NCBI GenBank assembly: GCA_017511185.1
Contig: JAFWLF010000064.1
Coordinates: 57,187-121,186, forward strand
DNA: 64,000 nt
Origin: RGIG5612 sp017511185
Lineage (GTDB): Bacteria > Bacillota > Clostridia > Lachnospirales > Lachnospiraceae
Reading direction: 5' to 3'
In this document: piece after piece, positions 34,946 to 43,587 of the stretch
Layout of the letters: the number at the start of each line of letters is the position of its first letter
Position numbering within the stretch: position 1 is the stretch's first letter
Position numbers and translations under genes: made by a program
Notes under the pieces: generated by a model
What the model was told of the DNA's origin: nothing
What the model saw: only the letters and a program-made list of their open reading frames with translations
Databases searched by the model: none

Positions 34946-35458
34946 ATGAAAATTGCTGTATTGAACGGAAGTCCGAGAAAAGAGAACACAGAAGCAATGG
35001 TGCAGGCATTCTGCGAGGGTGCGCAGGCAGCCGGCCACGAGGTGGAAGTATATCATGTCGGCAGGATGAAAATTAACGGATGTCTTGGCTGCGGATACTG
35101 TCACGACAAAGGCGAGGGAAACTGCATCCAGAAGGATGATCTGGAAAAGATCATGCCGGCATATAAAGAGGCAGACATCGTTGTCTTTGCATCGCCGATC
35201 TACTATTTCACCATGACCGCGCAGATGCAGGCAGCGATCCAGCGTATGTACTGCATCTGGAAACCGCTCAAGGCACAGAAGTGCGCGCTGCTGTTAAGCT
35301 CCGGCTCGCCGAACGTTTATGACGGAGCCATCGCGCAGTTTAAAGCCATGATGGGATTCAGCAAGATCGACATCGCCGGCATCATCACCGCCCACGGCGA
35401 GGAGAATAAATCCGAAGCAAAAATGAACGAGATCAGGGAGTTTGCAAAAAGCCTGTGA
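34946..35458 (+). CDS. NAD(P)H-dependent FMN reductase, flavodoxin fold
   Basis: This 170-residue protein begins IAVLNGSPRKENTEAMVQAF, the phosphate-binding loop for FMN. A Cys-rich segment (INGCLGCGYCHDKGEGNC) and VVFASPIYYFTMTAQMQAAI follow. Such iron-sulfur or thiol-bearing flavodoxin-fold reductases pass electrons to small molecules or partner enzymes. AGAAGGGG lies before the ATG, 62 bases after the UGSC-like gene. It is a likely electron supplier in this block. Confidence 0.85.
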   Translation: MKIAVLNGSPRKENTEAMVQAFCEGAQAAGHEVEVYHVGRMKINGCLGCGYCHDKGEGNCIQKDDLEKIMPAYKEADIVVFASPIYYFTMTAQMQAAIQRMYCIWKPLKAQKCALLLSSGSPNVYDGAIAQFKAMMGFSKIDIAGIITAHGEENKSEAKMNEIREFAKSL

Positions 35459-35532
35459 TCGGAAGTATAATCTGATTGCTGGCAGCGAGATGCTGTCTGC
35501 CAAAATAGAGAAGGTATTTAAGGAGGAAAAAG

Positions 35533-36435
35533 ATGTTTGATATTTCCAATACATGTCTGAAAAAAGGCTGTCTGGAGGGTGAGGTTGCCGTCATCACCGG
35601 ATCGACCAGCAACGTTGGTAAGGGATTCGCGCAGGCCATCGCCTGGGCAGGCGGCAAAGTAGTGATCGTCGGCCGTGGCGCAGAGCGCGGCAAGGCTGTT
35701 GCAGATGAGATCAATGCAGATAACGGCGAGGGCACGGCCATCTTTGTGCAGGCCGATGTTTCCAATGCCGATGACATCGCCAGACTGAAAGAAGAAGCCT
35801 ATGCAGCATTTGGCAAAGTGGACATTCTGATCAACAATGCGATGGATATGTCGCTGAACTATTCTATTCTGGAATCCCCGGTTGAGGATCTGGACCGCGC
35901 GTACGGCATCTCCGCCCGCGCATTTATGCTGACCGCACATGCATTTGTACCGGATATGGTCAAGAGAGGTCATGGTGCGATCACATTCTCCACAACGCAG
36001 TTCCACTATATTCCGGGCATGCTTGGCGGCAGCGTTTATACAGCTGCAAAGGCAGCAGCAACTTCTGAGTGCATGAGCCTTTCCAACGAGTTAAGAGGTA
36101 CGGGCGTCAATGCTTTCTGCTTCCAGCCTGCAGGCGTAGGTCCGGTCCGTCCGAACTCCGTCAAAGTCGTGACCGAAGAGATGAAGAAGATGCGGATGCC
36201 TGGATTTGAGGGCATGGTTACTCCGGAAGCATCCGGCGCAGCTATGGTCTACATGCTGCTCAATGCTGATGAAATGAACGGCACCGGCGTGATGGTCACC
36301 GATGTTCTGAAGGCAATGGACTATCCATTCCCTTGCCCGGAGACTCTGGTCGATCACAAACGTACTTATACCGCAGAAATGCCGCTCACGCTGATGTTTG
36401 GTTATATGATCCACGGCTTCCCGCCGAAGGAGTGA
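35533..36435 (+). CDS. Short-chain dehydrogenase/reductase, paralogue 2
   Basis: This 300-residue SDR is closely related to the one at 8190-9095 along its whole length. It has the same ITGSTSNVGKG loop, NNAMDMSLNY, STTQFHYIPG, and YTAAK catalytic pair. The differences cluster in the first 15 and last 30 residues and in the substrate-lid region around EEMKKMRMPGFEGM. AAGGAGG precedes the ATG. It is embedded in the redox gene block, so it probably serves that pathway. The other copy is alone. Confidence 0.85.
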   Translation: MFDISNTCLKKGCLEGEVAVITGSTSNVGKGFAQAIAWAGGKVVIVGRGAERGKAVADEINADNGEGTAIFVQADVSNADDIARLKEEAYAAFGKVDILINNAMDMSLNYSILESPVEDLDRAYGISARAFMLTAHAFVPDMVKRGHGAITFSTTQFHYIPGMLGGSVYTAAKAAATSECMSLSNELRGTGVNAFCFQPAGVGPVRPNSVKVVTEEMKKMRMPGFEGMVTPEASGAAMVYMLLNADEMNGTGVMVTDVLKAMDYPFPCPETLVDHKRTYTAEMPLTLMFGYMIHGFPPKE

Positions 36436-36453
36436 GTGTGGATGGATGCCGCA

Positions 36454-36505
36454 GAGTTTTGATAAACGAGTTTTCCTGATAAAGGAGTTTTTCCAATAAA
36501 GGAGA
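36454..36505. repeat. Tandem GAGTTTT repeats ahead of a start codon
   Basis: GAGTTTT occurs at 36454, 36468 and 36485, each followed by an ATAAA-type segment. GAG appears again at 36502 in the ribosome site of the next gene. The spacings are 14, 17 and 17. Confidence 0.5.
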
Positions 36506-36509
36506 AAAA

Positions 36510-36896
36510 ATGGACGAGAGATTAGAGAGAAATAAACAGTTTGTCGCAGAGTTTTACGACGTGATCATCAACCAGAAAGATTTTGAAAAGGCTAAAAAAT
36601 ATATTGGGCCTCGTTATAAACAGCACAATCCACTGGTCAAAGATTATCCGGAAGGCCTTTGCGAATTCATTGAGTTTTTAAAGAGAGAAGCACCGCAGGC
36701 GCACAGCGAGATCATCCGCAGCTTTGCAGAGGGCGATTACGTCATCCTGCACGTGCATTCACTGCGCCAGCTCAACACGCGCGGTCGTGCCATCATTGAG
36801 ATCTTCCGCCTGAATGAGGACGGACTGATCGATGAGCACTGGGATGTCATTCAGGAAGTTCCGGCAGAATCGGAGAATCCGAATACGATGTTCTAG
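36510..36896 (+). CDS. SnoaL-like/NTF2-fold protein
   Basis: This 128-residue protein has the polyketide-cyclase-like pattern NKQFVAEFYDVIINQKDFEK at the N-terminus, YKQHNPLVKDYPEGLCEFIE, GDYVILHVHS, and DGLIDEHWDVIQEVP at the C-terminus. Such proteins form a cone with a hydrophobic pocket and can be small hydrolases, isomerases or ligand carriers. AAAGGAG precedes the ATG. It ends this run of same-strand genes before a terminator. It probably acts on a pathway intermediate. Confidence 0.8.
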   Translation: MDERLERNKQFVAEFYDVIINQKDFEKAKKYIGPRYKQHNPLVKDYPEGLCEFIEFLKREAPQAHSEIIRSFAEGDYVILHVHSLRQLNTRGRAIIEIFRLNEDGLIDEHWDVIQEVPAESENPNTMF

Positions 36897-36945
36897 TTTG
36901 ATTGTTTTGAGTTGATTCTTGAATTGAGTTGATTCTTGATCGAAG

Positions 36946-36974
36946 AAAAAGGACACTTTGCAGTGTCCTTTTTT
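36946..36974. terminator. Intrinsic terminator
   Basis: AAAAAGGACACT pairs with AGTGTCCTTTTTT around TTGC. It lies between convergent transcription units and can serve both. Confidence 0.7.
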
Positions 36975-37039
36975 GTTGATAATTTTTTGGAACGCGAAGG
37001 TTACTTGGTTGGGGGCGATGTCATTAGCCGGCGATGTCA

Positions 37040-37291
37040 TCAGCCGCCGATGACAGGGCGCAGGACCATCAGCTGATCGCCGTCCTGCAGAATGACATCC
37101 CCTTTGGATGAATGGCTGTTGATGACATACATCAGCTTGGCAAGCCGCTCTTCTTCCGGCACCGGCATTCCCTTGCTTTCCAGAGCGAGGGCAAGCGCCT
37201 TCAGAGCAGAGGAGCCATCAGCGACATCGTATTCACCATTTGGGAGCCGCCCGATGATCTCCGGGCAGACGGTTTTGAGCTTAATGATCAT
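37040..37291 (-). CDS. MoaD/ThiS-like sulfur-carrier protein
   Basis: This 83-residue ubiquitin-like protein starts at the ATG 37291, 2 bases after the AOR stop. The C-terminus ends GG, the thiocarboxylate-carrying tail, preceded by LQDGDQLMVLRPVIGG; the middle has ADGSSALKALALALESKG. MoaD-type proteins donate sulfur to build the dithiolene of molybdopterin or tungstopterin. It lies in one operon with AOR, a tungstopterin enzyme, so it may supply that cofactor. No MoaE or MoeB partner is visible in the window. Confidence 0.8.
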   Translation of the reverse strand: MIIKLKTVCPEIIGRLPNGEYDVADGSSALKALALALESKGMPVPEEERLAKLMYVINSHSSKGDVILQDGDQLMVLRPVIGG

Positions 37292-37293
37292 AA

Positions 37294-39153
37294 TTATTCT
37301 CCATAAAGGTCTTTGATGACCACGTCCAGACCGCCAAGTCTTTCCAGTTCTTCTTTGGAAGGAACGCCGTCGCGGTCGCATCCCATACGGTCAAAGAAGT
37401 TGTCAGCCATCTTTTCAACATCAACGGTGACGCCTGCCAGAGGGCCTTCCTTCAGTGGCGGGATACCTACCATACGGTCGGAAAGATGCGCATCTTTGCG
37501 GCGGAAACCTTCACGCAGGTTGAATGCATGACGGATCATGAAGCTGCGCAGGCCAACATTGCGGTAATCGTCCGGTGTCATATCAAAGCCCGTGCCGGCG
37601 TTGAGAAATTCCTCCAGGCCGCCCGGATACATAGCCCAGTCAGTGAACAGACAGAAGCCGCCGTTGTTGCGGATCTCGGCCATAGCAACACCGGTCACAT
37701 CATCATCGGCAAACGCATCCGGATTGTTTTTATACTCCGGCGGCTGTCCGCCGGAAAGAGGACCAACACCGCCTTTGACGTGGCGTCCCGGTGTCGGGTC
37801 GTATTTGAAAGTACGTGCCAGAGGCGGAGCCAGACGGGAGTCATGCTGCGGCAGCTCGATGCCGTTGGCCGTGACCAGATGTTCTTCGCCTTTTCCAAGA
37901 TCAGCACATGCCTGGCGGGAACCATTTGCCAGGATAGCGCCGACGCCCTCGCACTTGCAGATCTTTTCTGTGATCGCACGAACGGCCATGTGATTTCCCC
38001 AGGTCAGCTCGATGCCATCCAGATCTTCTTTGGTGAACACACCAGCTTCATAGCACTCCATTGCCCATGCAACAGTGCCGCTGACGGCAATGGTATCCAG
38101 ACCATATTCGTTGCACCAGGTGCTGCAGAGGTTGACAGTTAAAGGATCATGGCATCCGACCATGCTGCCAAAGCCGCCGGAGGTCTCGTACTCGGAACGT
38201 CCGGTGTCTTCGATATCATAGCCTTCTGCTTTTAAGTGATAGACCGCGCCGCAGCCGACCGGACATCCGAAGCAGGCAAATTTCTTGACACGGTAGAGTT
38301 TATCCATCGCTTCGCTGGTCAGATCCGGGATTTTTTCTTCATCCAGATCCAGATAAGAACCAGCCCAGTTCTTGATGCTGGCATCACTGCTTAAAACTGA
38401 AGATTCATAAGCTGCGCCCGTTCCCCATTTTTCAAACATTTCACGAACCGGCTGAACAGGACCTTTATGCCATTCCAGCATCTTCTTATTGGCTTCCAGC
38501 AGCTGGTCTCTGTGCGCGATCTCCGTTTTGCCGCCCAGTGTACTAACGACAACTGCTTTGAGCAGTTTGGAACCGGCGACGGCTCCTGTGCCGCCGCGTC
38601 CGCAGGCACGGTGACGGTCATTCATGACAGCTGCGGTATATTTCATCTGCTCGCCGGCAAGGCCGATGCTGGAAACTGCCACTTTCTTGCCAAGTTCTTC
38701 TGCAAGAGCATCTTCCAGTTCTGATGTTGTTGTCTTTCCCCAATAAGCGGATGCGTCGCGCAGTTCTGCTTTGCCGTTATCAATATAGAGATAAACCGGT
38801 TTTGGAGAAATGCCGCGGAAGAAGACACCGTCGAACCCGGCTCTGCGAAGGGCAGGACCAAAGGTACCGCCGGAGTTGGCATCGTTCCAGCCATTGGTAA
38901 CAGGTGACTTGCTGACCACCGTGTAGCGGCAGGTCATAAAACCACTTGAATCATTCAGCGCACCGCAGACCCATCCGACCACACTCTCCGGATCAAATAC
39001 GCCAACATGAGCCGGCATTTCATCATAGAGGATACGTGCTCCAAGACCAGGGCCGCCCAGAAAATCGCGTGCGTATTCCTCCGGCAGCGGACGAACTTCC
39101 ATCTCGCCGGTGGAAAGATCTACAAATAATAATTTTCCAGCGTAGCAATACAT
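37294..39153 (-). CDS. aor: Aldehyde:ferredoxin oxidoreductase (AOR)
   Basis: This 619-residue protein starts at the ATG 39153, with AAGGAG upstream; an open extension of 25 hydrophobic residues before it is not coding. Hallmarks are LLFVDLSTGEMEVRPLPEEY at the N-terminus, RDFLGGPGLGARILYDE, GRGGTGAVAGSKLLKAVVVS, and the cluster site KFACFGCPVGCGAVY. A further Cys lies towards the C-terminus. AORs use tungstopterin and one 4Fe-4S cluster to interconvert aldehydes and acids with ferredoxin. With acyl-CoA genes nearby it could reduce acids, or oxidise aldehydes from the aldo/keto reductases. Confidence 0.9.
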   Translation of the reverse strand: MYCYAGKLLFVDLSTGEMEVRPLPEEYARDFLGGPGLGARILYDEMPAHVGVFDPESVVGWVCGALNDSSGFMTCRYTVVSKSPVTNGWNDANSGGTFGPALRRAGFDGVFFRGISPKPVYLYIDNGKAELRDASAYWGKTTTSELEDALAEELGKKVAVSSIGLAGEQMKYTAAVMNDRHRACGRGGTGAVAGSKLLKAVVVSTLGGKTEIAHRDQLLEANKKMLEWHKGPVQPVREMFEKWGTGAAYESSVLSSDASIKNWAGSYLDLDEEKIPDLTSEAMDKLYRVKKFACFGCPVGCGAVYHLKAEGYDIEDTGRSEYETSGGFGSMVGCHDPLTVNLCSTWCNEYGLDTIAVSGTVAWAMECYEAGVFTKEDLDGIELTWGNHMAVRAITEKICKCEGVGAILANGSRQACADLGKGEEHLVTANGIELPQHDSRLAPPLARTFKYDPTPGRHVKGGVGPLSGGQPPEYKNNPDAFADDDVTGVAMAEIRNNGGFCLFTDWAMYPGGLEEFLNAGTGFDMTPDDYRNVGLRSFMIRHAFNLREGFRRKDAHLSDRMVGIPPLKEGPLAGVTVDVEKMADNFFDRMGCDRDGVPSKEELERLGGLDVVIKDLYGE

Positions 39154-39359
39154 AATTGTTAACTCCTTATTACAAATATTACTAACATTAGTCAAAAATA
39201 TTATAAGTAAAAGAACAAGGATAAACAAGCAATCATTGCAAAAAACACCCCTGAATGATATTCTGAAATTGACTAAAGATCTGCCCGAAAAAGTGCGTAT
39301 GACATGTCTGGGCAGATAGGAGAAGTTGTAGGAATAGGATATTTAGAGAGGGTATGAAA

Positions 39360-40949
39360 ATGGGAAACGAAGAAACGACACGCGGAATGTATGACGATTG
39401 CGCATGGGCTGTAAGACCGGACCCAATTCCGGAGGATCAGATCGCCGAGACCGTAGAGACGGAGGTGCTGGTCATCGGCGGCGGAATCTCTGGTCTGGCA
39501 GCAGGAGCACGCTGTACAGATCTGGGACTGAAATGCATCGTATTGGAAAAGCACAACGGCATCGTGGCCAGAGGCGCGCACATTGCCTGCGTGGACTCCC
39601 CGGTCATGCGGGAGTTGGGAGTTAAGATCGACAAAAAGCAGTTTGCCCGTGACTGGATGCGCATCAGCGGCAGCCGTGTCAACGAGGATCTGCTGTGGTT
39701 ATATCTGAACAATTGCTCGGACTCCGTACAATGGCTGATGGATCTTGGCGGGGATGCTTTAGAGCTGAGACTTTTTGGCGGCCAGTACAGAGGTCCGGAC
39801 TTTACGGAGTATCCGGGAACCCATTACATCGTCCAGAAAAAGGGCGTAAACAAGTATAAAGGAAGAGGCGCTGTCCTGATGTGCGAGGTCCTGCAGGAGC
39901 ACTGTCTGGAAGGAGAGGGAAATCAGATCATCCGTCAGACAAGGGCCCAGTATCTGGAGAAGGATGATTCCGGCCGAGTGGTGTCCTGCATTGCTTTGAG
40001 CGAAGATGGGAAATACCGCCGCTACTGCGGAACAAAGGCCGTGATCCTGGCGACCGGCGACATCGGCTCGAACAAGGATATGTTGAAGACGTTCAGCCCG
40101 TGGGGACTGGTACCGAAGATCAATTTCTATATCCCGCAGGTTCCGGATCCGGACAATCCTGGCAAAAAGAAAGGACTGAATACCGGCGACGGGCACCGCA
40201 TGGGCTACTGGGTTGGCGGCCAGTTTGATACGCCGTCCTGGGCGCTGTCATTGCACCTGGTCGGTTATGCCTTGTATGTCTTTTTCTTCCTGTTTGTAAA
40301 CAGGCAGGGCAAGCGGTTTATGAATGAGGATACCTGGGCACAGGCTAAGGCAATCCGCTGTCTGATGCAGCCGGAAGGAGATTTCGCTTATACCGTGTTT
40401 GACAGTAAATGGTTTAAGGAACTGGGAGAGCGCATCCAGATCACGGGCGGCCAGTTTACCGACCCGATGATCGTCGATTATGGGTATAAGTGGAGCGATG
40501 ACATTGGCATCGACAAAGAGATTGAGAGGTATGTGGAGCGAGGCCTTTGCTTTAAGGCTGATACGATAGAGGAACTGGCCGAGAAGATGGAAGTTCCGGC
40601 AGAGCAGCTAAAGGCTACGGTAGCCAGATACAACGAGCTGTATGAGATGGGCGATGACGTGGATTACGGCAAGCGGAGCGAGCTGCTGACCAGTATTACA
40701 GAGCCGCCGTATTACGCTCTGAAATGGGGTCCGGCGCTGCTGACCGTTTTCGGTGGTCTTTTGACCGATACCAGCATGCGCGTGCTGGATAAGGACAACA
40801 AGCCAATCCCTGGCCTGTATGCTGTTGGAAATGTGGCCGGCGGCCTGTATGGCGTTGACTATCCGCTGCTGTGGAACGGCAACAGCCATTCCCGCTGTCT
40901 GACATGGGCACGTATGGCAGTGGCAGACATTGCCGGGAAGAAAGATTGA
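39360..40949 (+). CDS. Fumarate-reductase-type flavoprotein
   Basis: This 529-residue protein has an N-terminal FAD site (EVLVIGGGISGLAAGARCTD) and a central NDG-like active site (FVNRQGKRFMNEDTWAQAKA). The C-terminal LTDTSMRVLDKDNKPIPGLY, then YAVGNVAGGLYGVDYPLLW, closes the flavin pocket. This is the FAD_binding_2 family of succinate, fumarate, urocanate and 3-oxosteroid reductases. The start at 39360 is preferred because GAGAGGG is 8 bases before it; another ATG lies at 39354. It is divergent from AOR and probably reduces a C=C bond, the substrate being unknown. Confidence 0.85.
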   Translation: MGNEETTRGMYDDCAWAVRPDPIPEDQIAETVETEVLVIGGGISGLAAGARCTDLGLKCIVLEKHNGIVARGAHIACVDSPVMRELGVKIDKKQFARDWMRISGSRVNEDLLWLYLNNCSDSVQWLMDLGGDALELRLFGGQYRGPDFTEYPGTHYIVQKKGVNKYKGRGAVLMCEVLQEHCLEGEGNQIIRQTRAQYLEKDDSGRVVSCIALSEDGKYRRYCGTKAVILATGDIGSNKDMLKTFSPWGLVPKINFYIPQVPDPDNPGKKKGLNTGDGHRMGYWVGGQFDTPSWALSLHLVGYALYVFFFLFVNRQGKRFMNEDTWAQAKAIRCLMQPEGDFAYTVFDSKWFKELGERIQITGGQFTDPMIVDYGYKWSDDIGIDKEIERYVERGLCFKADTIEELAEKMEVPAEQLKATVARYNELYEMGDDVDYGKRSELLTSITEPPYYALKWGPALLTVFGGLLTDTSMRVLDKDNKPIPGLYAVGNVAGGLYGVDYPLLWNGNSHSRCLTWARMAVADIAGKKD

Positions 40950-41020
40950 CGGAATCTTGTTGGATTGATGCAATTACGATGAATTGATAGGATTTTCTTG
41001 GGAAGAAAATGCATAAGAGA

Positions 41021-41048
41021 AGGGCACCTGCGGGTGCCCTTTTTTTGA
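41021..41048. terminator. Intrinsic terminator
   Basis: AAGGGCACC pairs with GGTGCCCTT around TGCG, followed by TTTTTT. It separates the convergent flavoprotein and doc genes. Confidence 0.75.
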
Positions 41049-41091
41049 TATTGTCTTAGAAAAAATAAAAATGGGGATTACCGGCAGCACA

Positions 41092-41466
41092 CTATTTATG
41101 CTCAATCACCCATGCTAATAGTTGTTCGTATGACATAGATCCGTCCGCAACTCCAAGACCGGCATGTATGATATCTTCATCAGAACATTTTAATCGTATT
41201 CCGTTGACTTCCAGGAAAGTCAGCATGATATACATACCAATCCGTTTATTGCCATCGACAAAAGCATGATTGGAAATAAGTTCATACCCAAGCTTGGCCC
41301 CTTTTTCTTCCTTTGATGGGAAGAATTCTGTTTCTCCAAAACCAGCATAGGCCGATTCTAAGGCAGCATCAAGAAGGCCTTCATCACGAATGCCTATACT
41401 TCCGCCTGTTTCTTCAGCTATCAATTGGTGAAGCAATAAAACTTTTTCTTTTGACAATTTAATCAT
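41092..41466 (-). CDS. doc: Doc-type toxin (Fic family)
   Basis: This 124-residue protein has the Fic motif HAFVDGNKRIGMYIM, with the catalytic histidine at residue 67 and the anion-binding GNKR. Doc inactivates EF-Tu by phosphorylation. The length is typical. The ATG overlaps the stop of the phd gene by 4 bases, the usual arrangement for tight antitoxin-first expression. A broken second copy lies at 8095-8187. Confidence 0.9.
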   Translation of the reverse strand: MIKLSKEKVLLLHQLIAEETGGSIGIRDEGLLDAALESAYAGFGETEFFPSKEEKGAKLGYELISNHAFVDGNKRIGMYIMLTFLEVNGIRLKCSDEDIIHAGLGVADGSMSYEQLLAWVIEHK

Positions 41467-41705
41467 TTCGCGAGCTCCAGAAATGCGTTCCTGTATTTTT
41501 TTAAAATCCTTCTGGCAACAAAATCGATCTTTTCATCTTCGGTCATTTCGATTTGAGGAGATGTATCCAAATCGTATAAGACGTATTTGGGACGATTGTT
41601 TTTAAAAATTACGACCTGTCCGGCTGCCTCAGCCATCCTTGTTGCGCGCGAAAAGTTTTGATTTGCTTCTGATACGGATAAGATATTATTGGTATCAATT
41701 ACCAT
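41463..41705 (-). CDS. phd: Phd-type antitoxin
   Basis: This 80-residue protein has the Phd/YefM start ILSVSEANQNFSRATRMAEA, which folds as the DNA-binding domain. An acidic tail (IEMTEDEKIDFVARRILKKY) would bind Doc. AAGGAGCTTG precedes the ATG. It would repress its own promoter with Doc as corepressor; a dyad at 41744-41763 lies directly upstream. Confidence 0.85.
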   Translation of the reverse strand: MVIDTNNILSVSEANQNFSRATRMAEAAGQVVIFKNNRPKYVLYDLDTSPQIEMTEDEKIDFVARRILKKYRNAFLELAK

Positions 41706-41743
41706 GTCAAGCTCCTTTCATTTGCTGTATCGTATCACAAATT

Positions 41744-41763
41744 GTAGGTAAAATTCAACCTAC
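41744..41763. promoter_or_regulatory. Candidate Phd operator
   Basis: GTAGGT and ACCTAC are a perfect 6-bp dyad with an 8-base centre, 39 bases upstream of the phd start. Confidence 0.45.
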
Positions 41764-41883
41764 TTGCGTATTGGCGGAGTATCATTTTTGCAGATTGACT
41801 GTGATTTTGCTAGAATCATTGCATGGAAAAACTTGACGGCATTAGTAAATGCATTATTATCAGACGACCTTGGAAGGAAGAAA

Positions 41884-42540
41884 ATGAAAGTATTTGAGTA
41901 CGGGAATCCGGCGGCGGACCGCATCCTGATCCAGATGGTGGATGATCACGATCTGGAGTTTATTGAGCGAGAGGTGGATGCGATTGCACGTGAGGCGGAT
42001 GCGACTGAGTGCGAGAAGGATGAGACTGCGCGTGGGGATTTTCGGCTGATCGCGATTCAGGTTGCGGACTGGAATAAGGATCTTTCGCCGTGGAAGGCTC
42101 CTGCCGTTTTTGGAAAAGAAGATTTTGGCGACGGAGCGGGTAATACACTTGCGGAAGTTTTGTCATACTGTCAGGATGAGACGAAAACGTATTACATCGG
42201 CGGCTATTCGCTGGCAGCGCTGTTTGCGTTATGGGCAGCATACCAGACGGACAAGTTTAGCGGTGTTGCTGCGGCATCGCCATCTATCTGGTTTCCGGGT
42301 TTTGTTGATTATATGAAAGAACATGAGATTCAAAGTGGAAGCGTTTACCTGAGCCTGGGAGACAAAGAGGAGAAGACGCGCAATACAGTGATGGCGACCG
42401 TTGGCGAGAAGATACGGGAAGCGCAGAGTTGGCTGGAGTCGCAAGGTGTCCGCTGTACGCTGGAGTGGAATCAGGGCAATCATTTTAAAGATGCGGATAT
42501 CCGGACGGCAAAGGCATTTGCGTGGGTGATGGATCAGTAG
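41884..42540 (+). CDS. Alpha/beta-hydrolase, esterase-like
   Basis: This 218-residue protein has the nucleophile elbow YYIGGYSLAALFALWAAYQT, with Ser at GYSLA, then FSGVAAASPSIWFPGFVDYM, and a C-terminal His in LEWNQGNHFKDADIRTAKAF. AAGGAAGAAA precedes the ATG at 41884. The first 70 residues differ from usual hydrolases and include an acidic repeat-like stretch (DAIAREADATECEKDETA). It is related to the larger protein at 54643-55647. Probably a cytoplasmic hydrolase of an unknown ester or peptide. Confidence 0.75.
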   Translation: MKVFEYGNPAADRILIQMVDDHDLEFIEREVDAIAREADATECEKDETARGDFRLIAIQVADWNKDLSPWKAPAVFGKEDFGDGAGNTLAEVLSYCQDETKTYYIGGYSLAALFALWAAYQTDKFSGVAAASPSIWFPGFVDYMKEHEIQSGSVYLSLGDKEEKTRNTVMATVGEKIREAQSWLESQGVRCTLEWNQGNHFKDADIRTAKAFAWVMDQ

Positions 42541-42602
42541 GCGTATGACGGCGGGTATGTGAATGACGCAGGACACGAGTGAGTGTTGGAGATGAGAGGA
42601 GA

Positions 42603-43091
42603 ATGGAAAAAATGGAATTCAGGGAAATGATGAGATATAAGCAGCAGCTGCCGCAGGAAGAATGCATCCGAATTTTGAAAGAGGAACTTCGCGGCGTGTT
42701 ATCTGTTCTTGGGGATGGGGATTATCCTTATGGTATGCCGCTCAATCATTATTATTGCAAAGAGGATGGGAAACTTTATTTTCACAGTGGTAAGAAAGGG
42801 CATCGGACCGATGCCATGCGCCGGCATGATAAGGCCTCCTTCTGTGTGTATGACAGCGGGTTCCGAAAAGAAGGCGAGTGGGCGCTGAATATCAAGTCTG
42901 TTATTGTGTTTGGACGGATCGAGTTTATTGAAGATCAGGAGACCATCAACCGCATAGCAGAAAAACTGAGCCGGAAATTTACGGATGATGATAACTATAT
43001 TAAGACAGAAATCGAGCGCTCCGGACCGGGCACATTGATGTTTGCGCTCGTGCCGGAGCACATGAGTGGCAAGATCGTGAATGAATCGTAA
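42603..43091 (+). CDS. Pyridoxamine-5'-phosphate oxidase-like flavin protein
   Basis: This 162-residue protein has the FMN-binding split-barrel pattern of this family: LRGVLSVLGDGDYPYGMPLN, LYFHSGKKGHRTDAMRRHDK, and ASFCVYDSG. The function is most likely FMN or F420-type cofactor binding or reduction; NimA-like nitroimidazole-resistance proteins share this fold. GAGAGGAGA precedes the ATG. It may be cotranscribed with the esterase 62 bases upstream. Confidence 0.8.
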   Translation: MEKMEFREMMRYKQQLPQEECIRILKEELRGVLSVLGDGDYPYGMPLNHYYCKEDGKLYFHSGKKGHRTDAMRRHDKASFCVYDSGFRKEGEWALNIKSVIVFGRIEFIEDQETINRIAEKLSRKFTDDDNYIKTEIERSGPGTLMFALVPEHMSGKIVNES

Positions 43092-43094
43092 GAC

Positions 43095-43481
43095 TTACTG
43101 TTGTCCGTTCAGGACTTCTTCTAATGCATCGACAGCGTTCTGCACGCACTCTTCGCAGGAGCAGAGGACCTTGCCGGTGCCAACACCTTTTAATTCTTTG
43201 CAGACCGTAGCTCCGCATTTTTGTTCAAATGATCTGTATAACTGGACGGTCTCGTTGTGAATACGCTTGCCCTGATATTTCTTCAGACCAAGTACCATGG
43301 CTGCACCGATAAGGGCACCGCAGTTTCCTTCCATTGTGCCCATGCCACCGCCAAATGAGGCAGCGAACCTTTTCATTGTTTCTTCCGAAACATCTAATTC
43401 ATCTGCATAAGCGCAAAGAACAGCCTGTGCGCAATGATGCAGCTCTTTTAATAATTCAGCAGCCTTGTCTCTTCTTTCCAT
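43095..43481 (-). CDS. C_GCAxxG_C_C family redox protein
   Basis: This 128-residue protein carries the pattern that names the family: CAQAVLCAYADE, then GGGMGTMEGNCGALIGAAMV (the GCGxxxG region), and KCGATVCKELKG, CSCEEC near the end. Cysteines probably bind a metal or work as a redox relay. The ATG at 43481 has AGAAAGGAC upstream. It is read towards the PNPOx-like gene, ending 3 bases from that gene's stop. Function unknown. Confidence 0.8.
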   Translation of the reverse strand: MERRDKAAELLKELHHCAQAVLCAYADELDVSEETMKRFAASFGGGMGTMEGNCGALIGAAMVLGLKKYQGKRIHNETVQLYRSFEQKCGATVCKELKGVGTGKVLCSCEECVQNAVDALEEVLNGQQ

Positions 43482-43587
43482 GATATGTCCTTTCTTTCTG
43501 TCTCTGATAGTAAAAGTTGTTACAATTATACTACATCTAAATAGGACGGGGATGTTTTTCTTTTGTAACAATGTTGTTTTGCGTTCC

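Noticed and set aside
32916..35009. Long minus-strand frame of 697 codons
   Set aside because: It lies opposite the UGSC-like gene and neighbours, has a His/Arg-rich unlikely composition, and no ribosome site; it is an antisense shadow.
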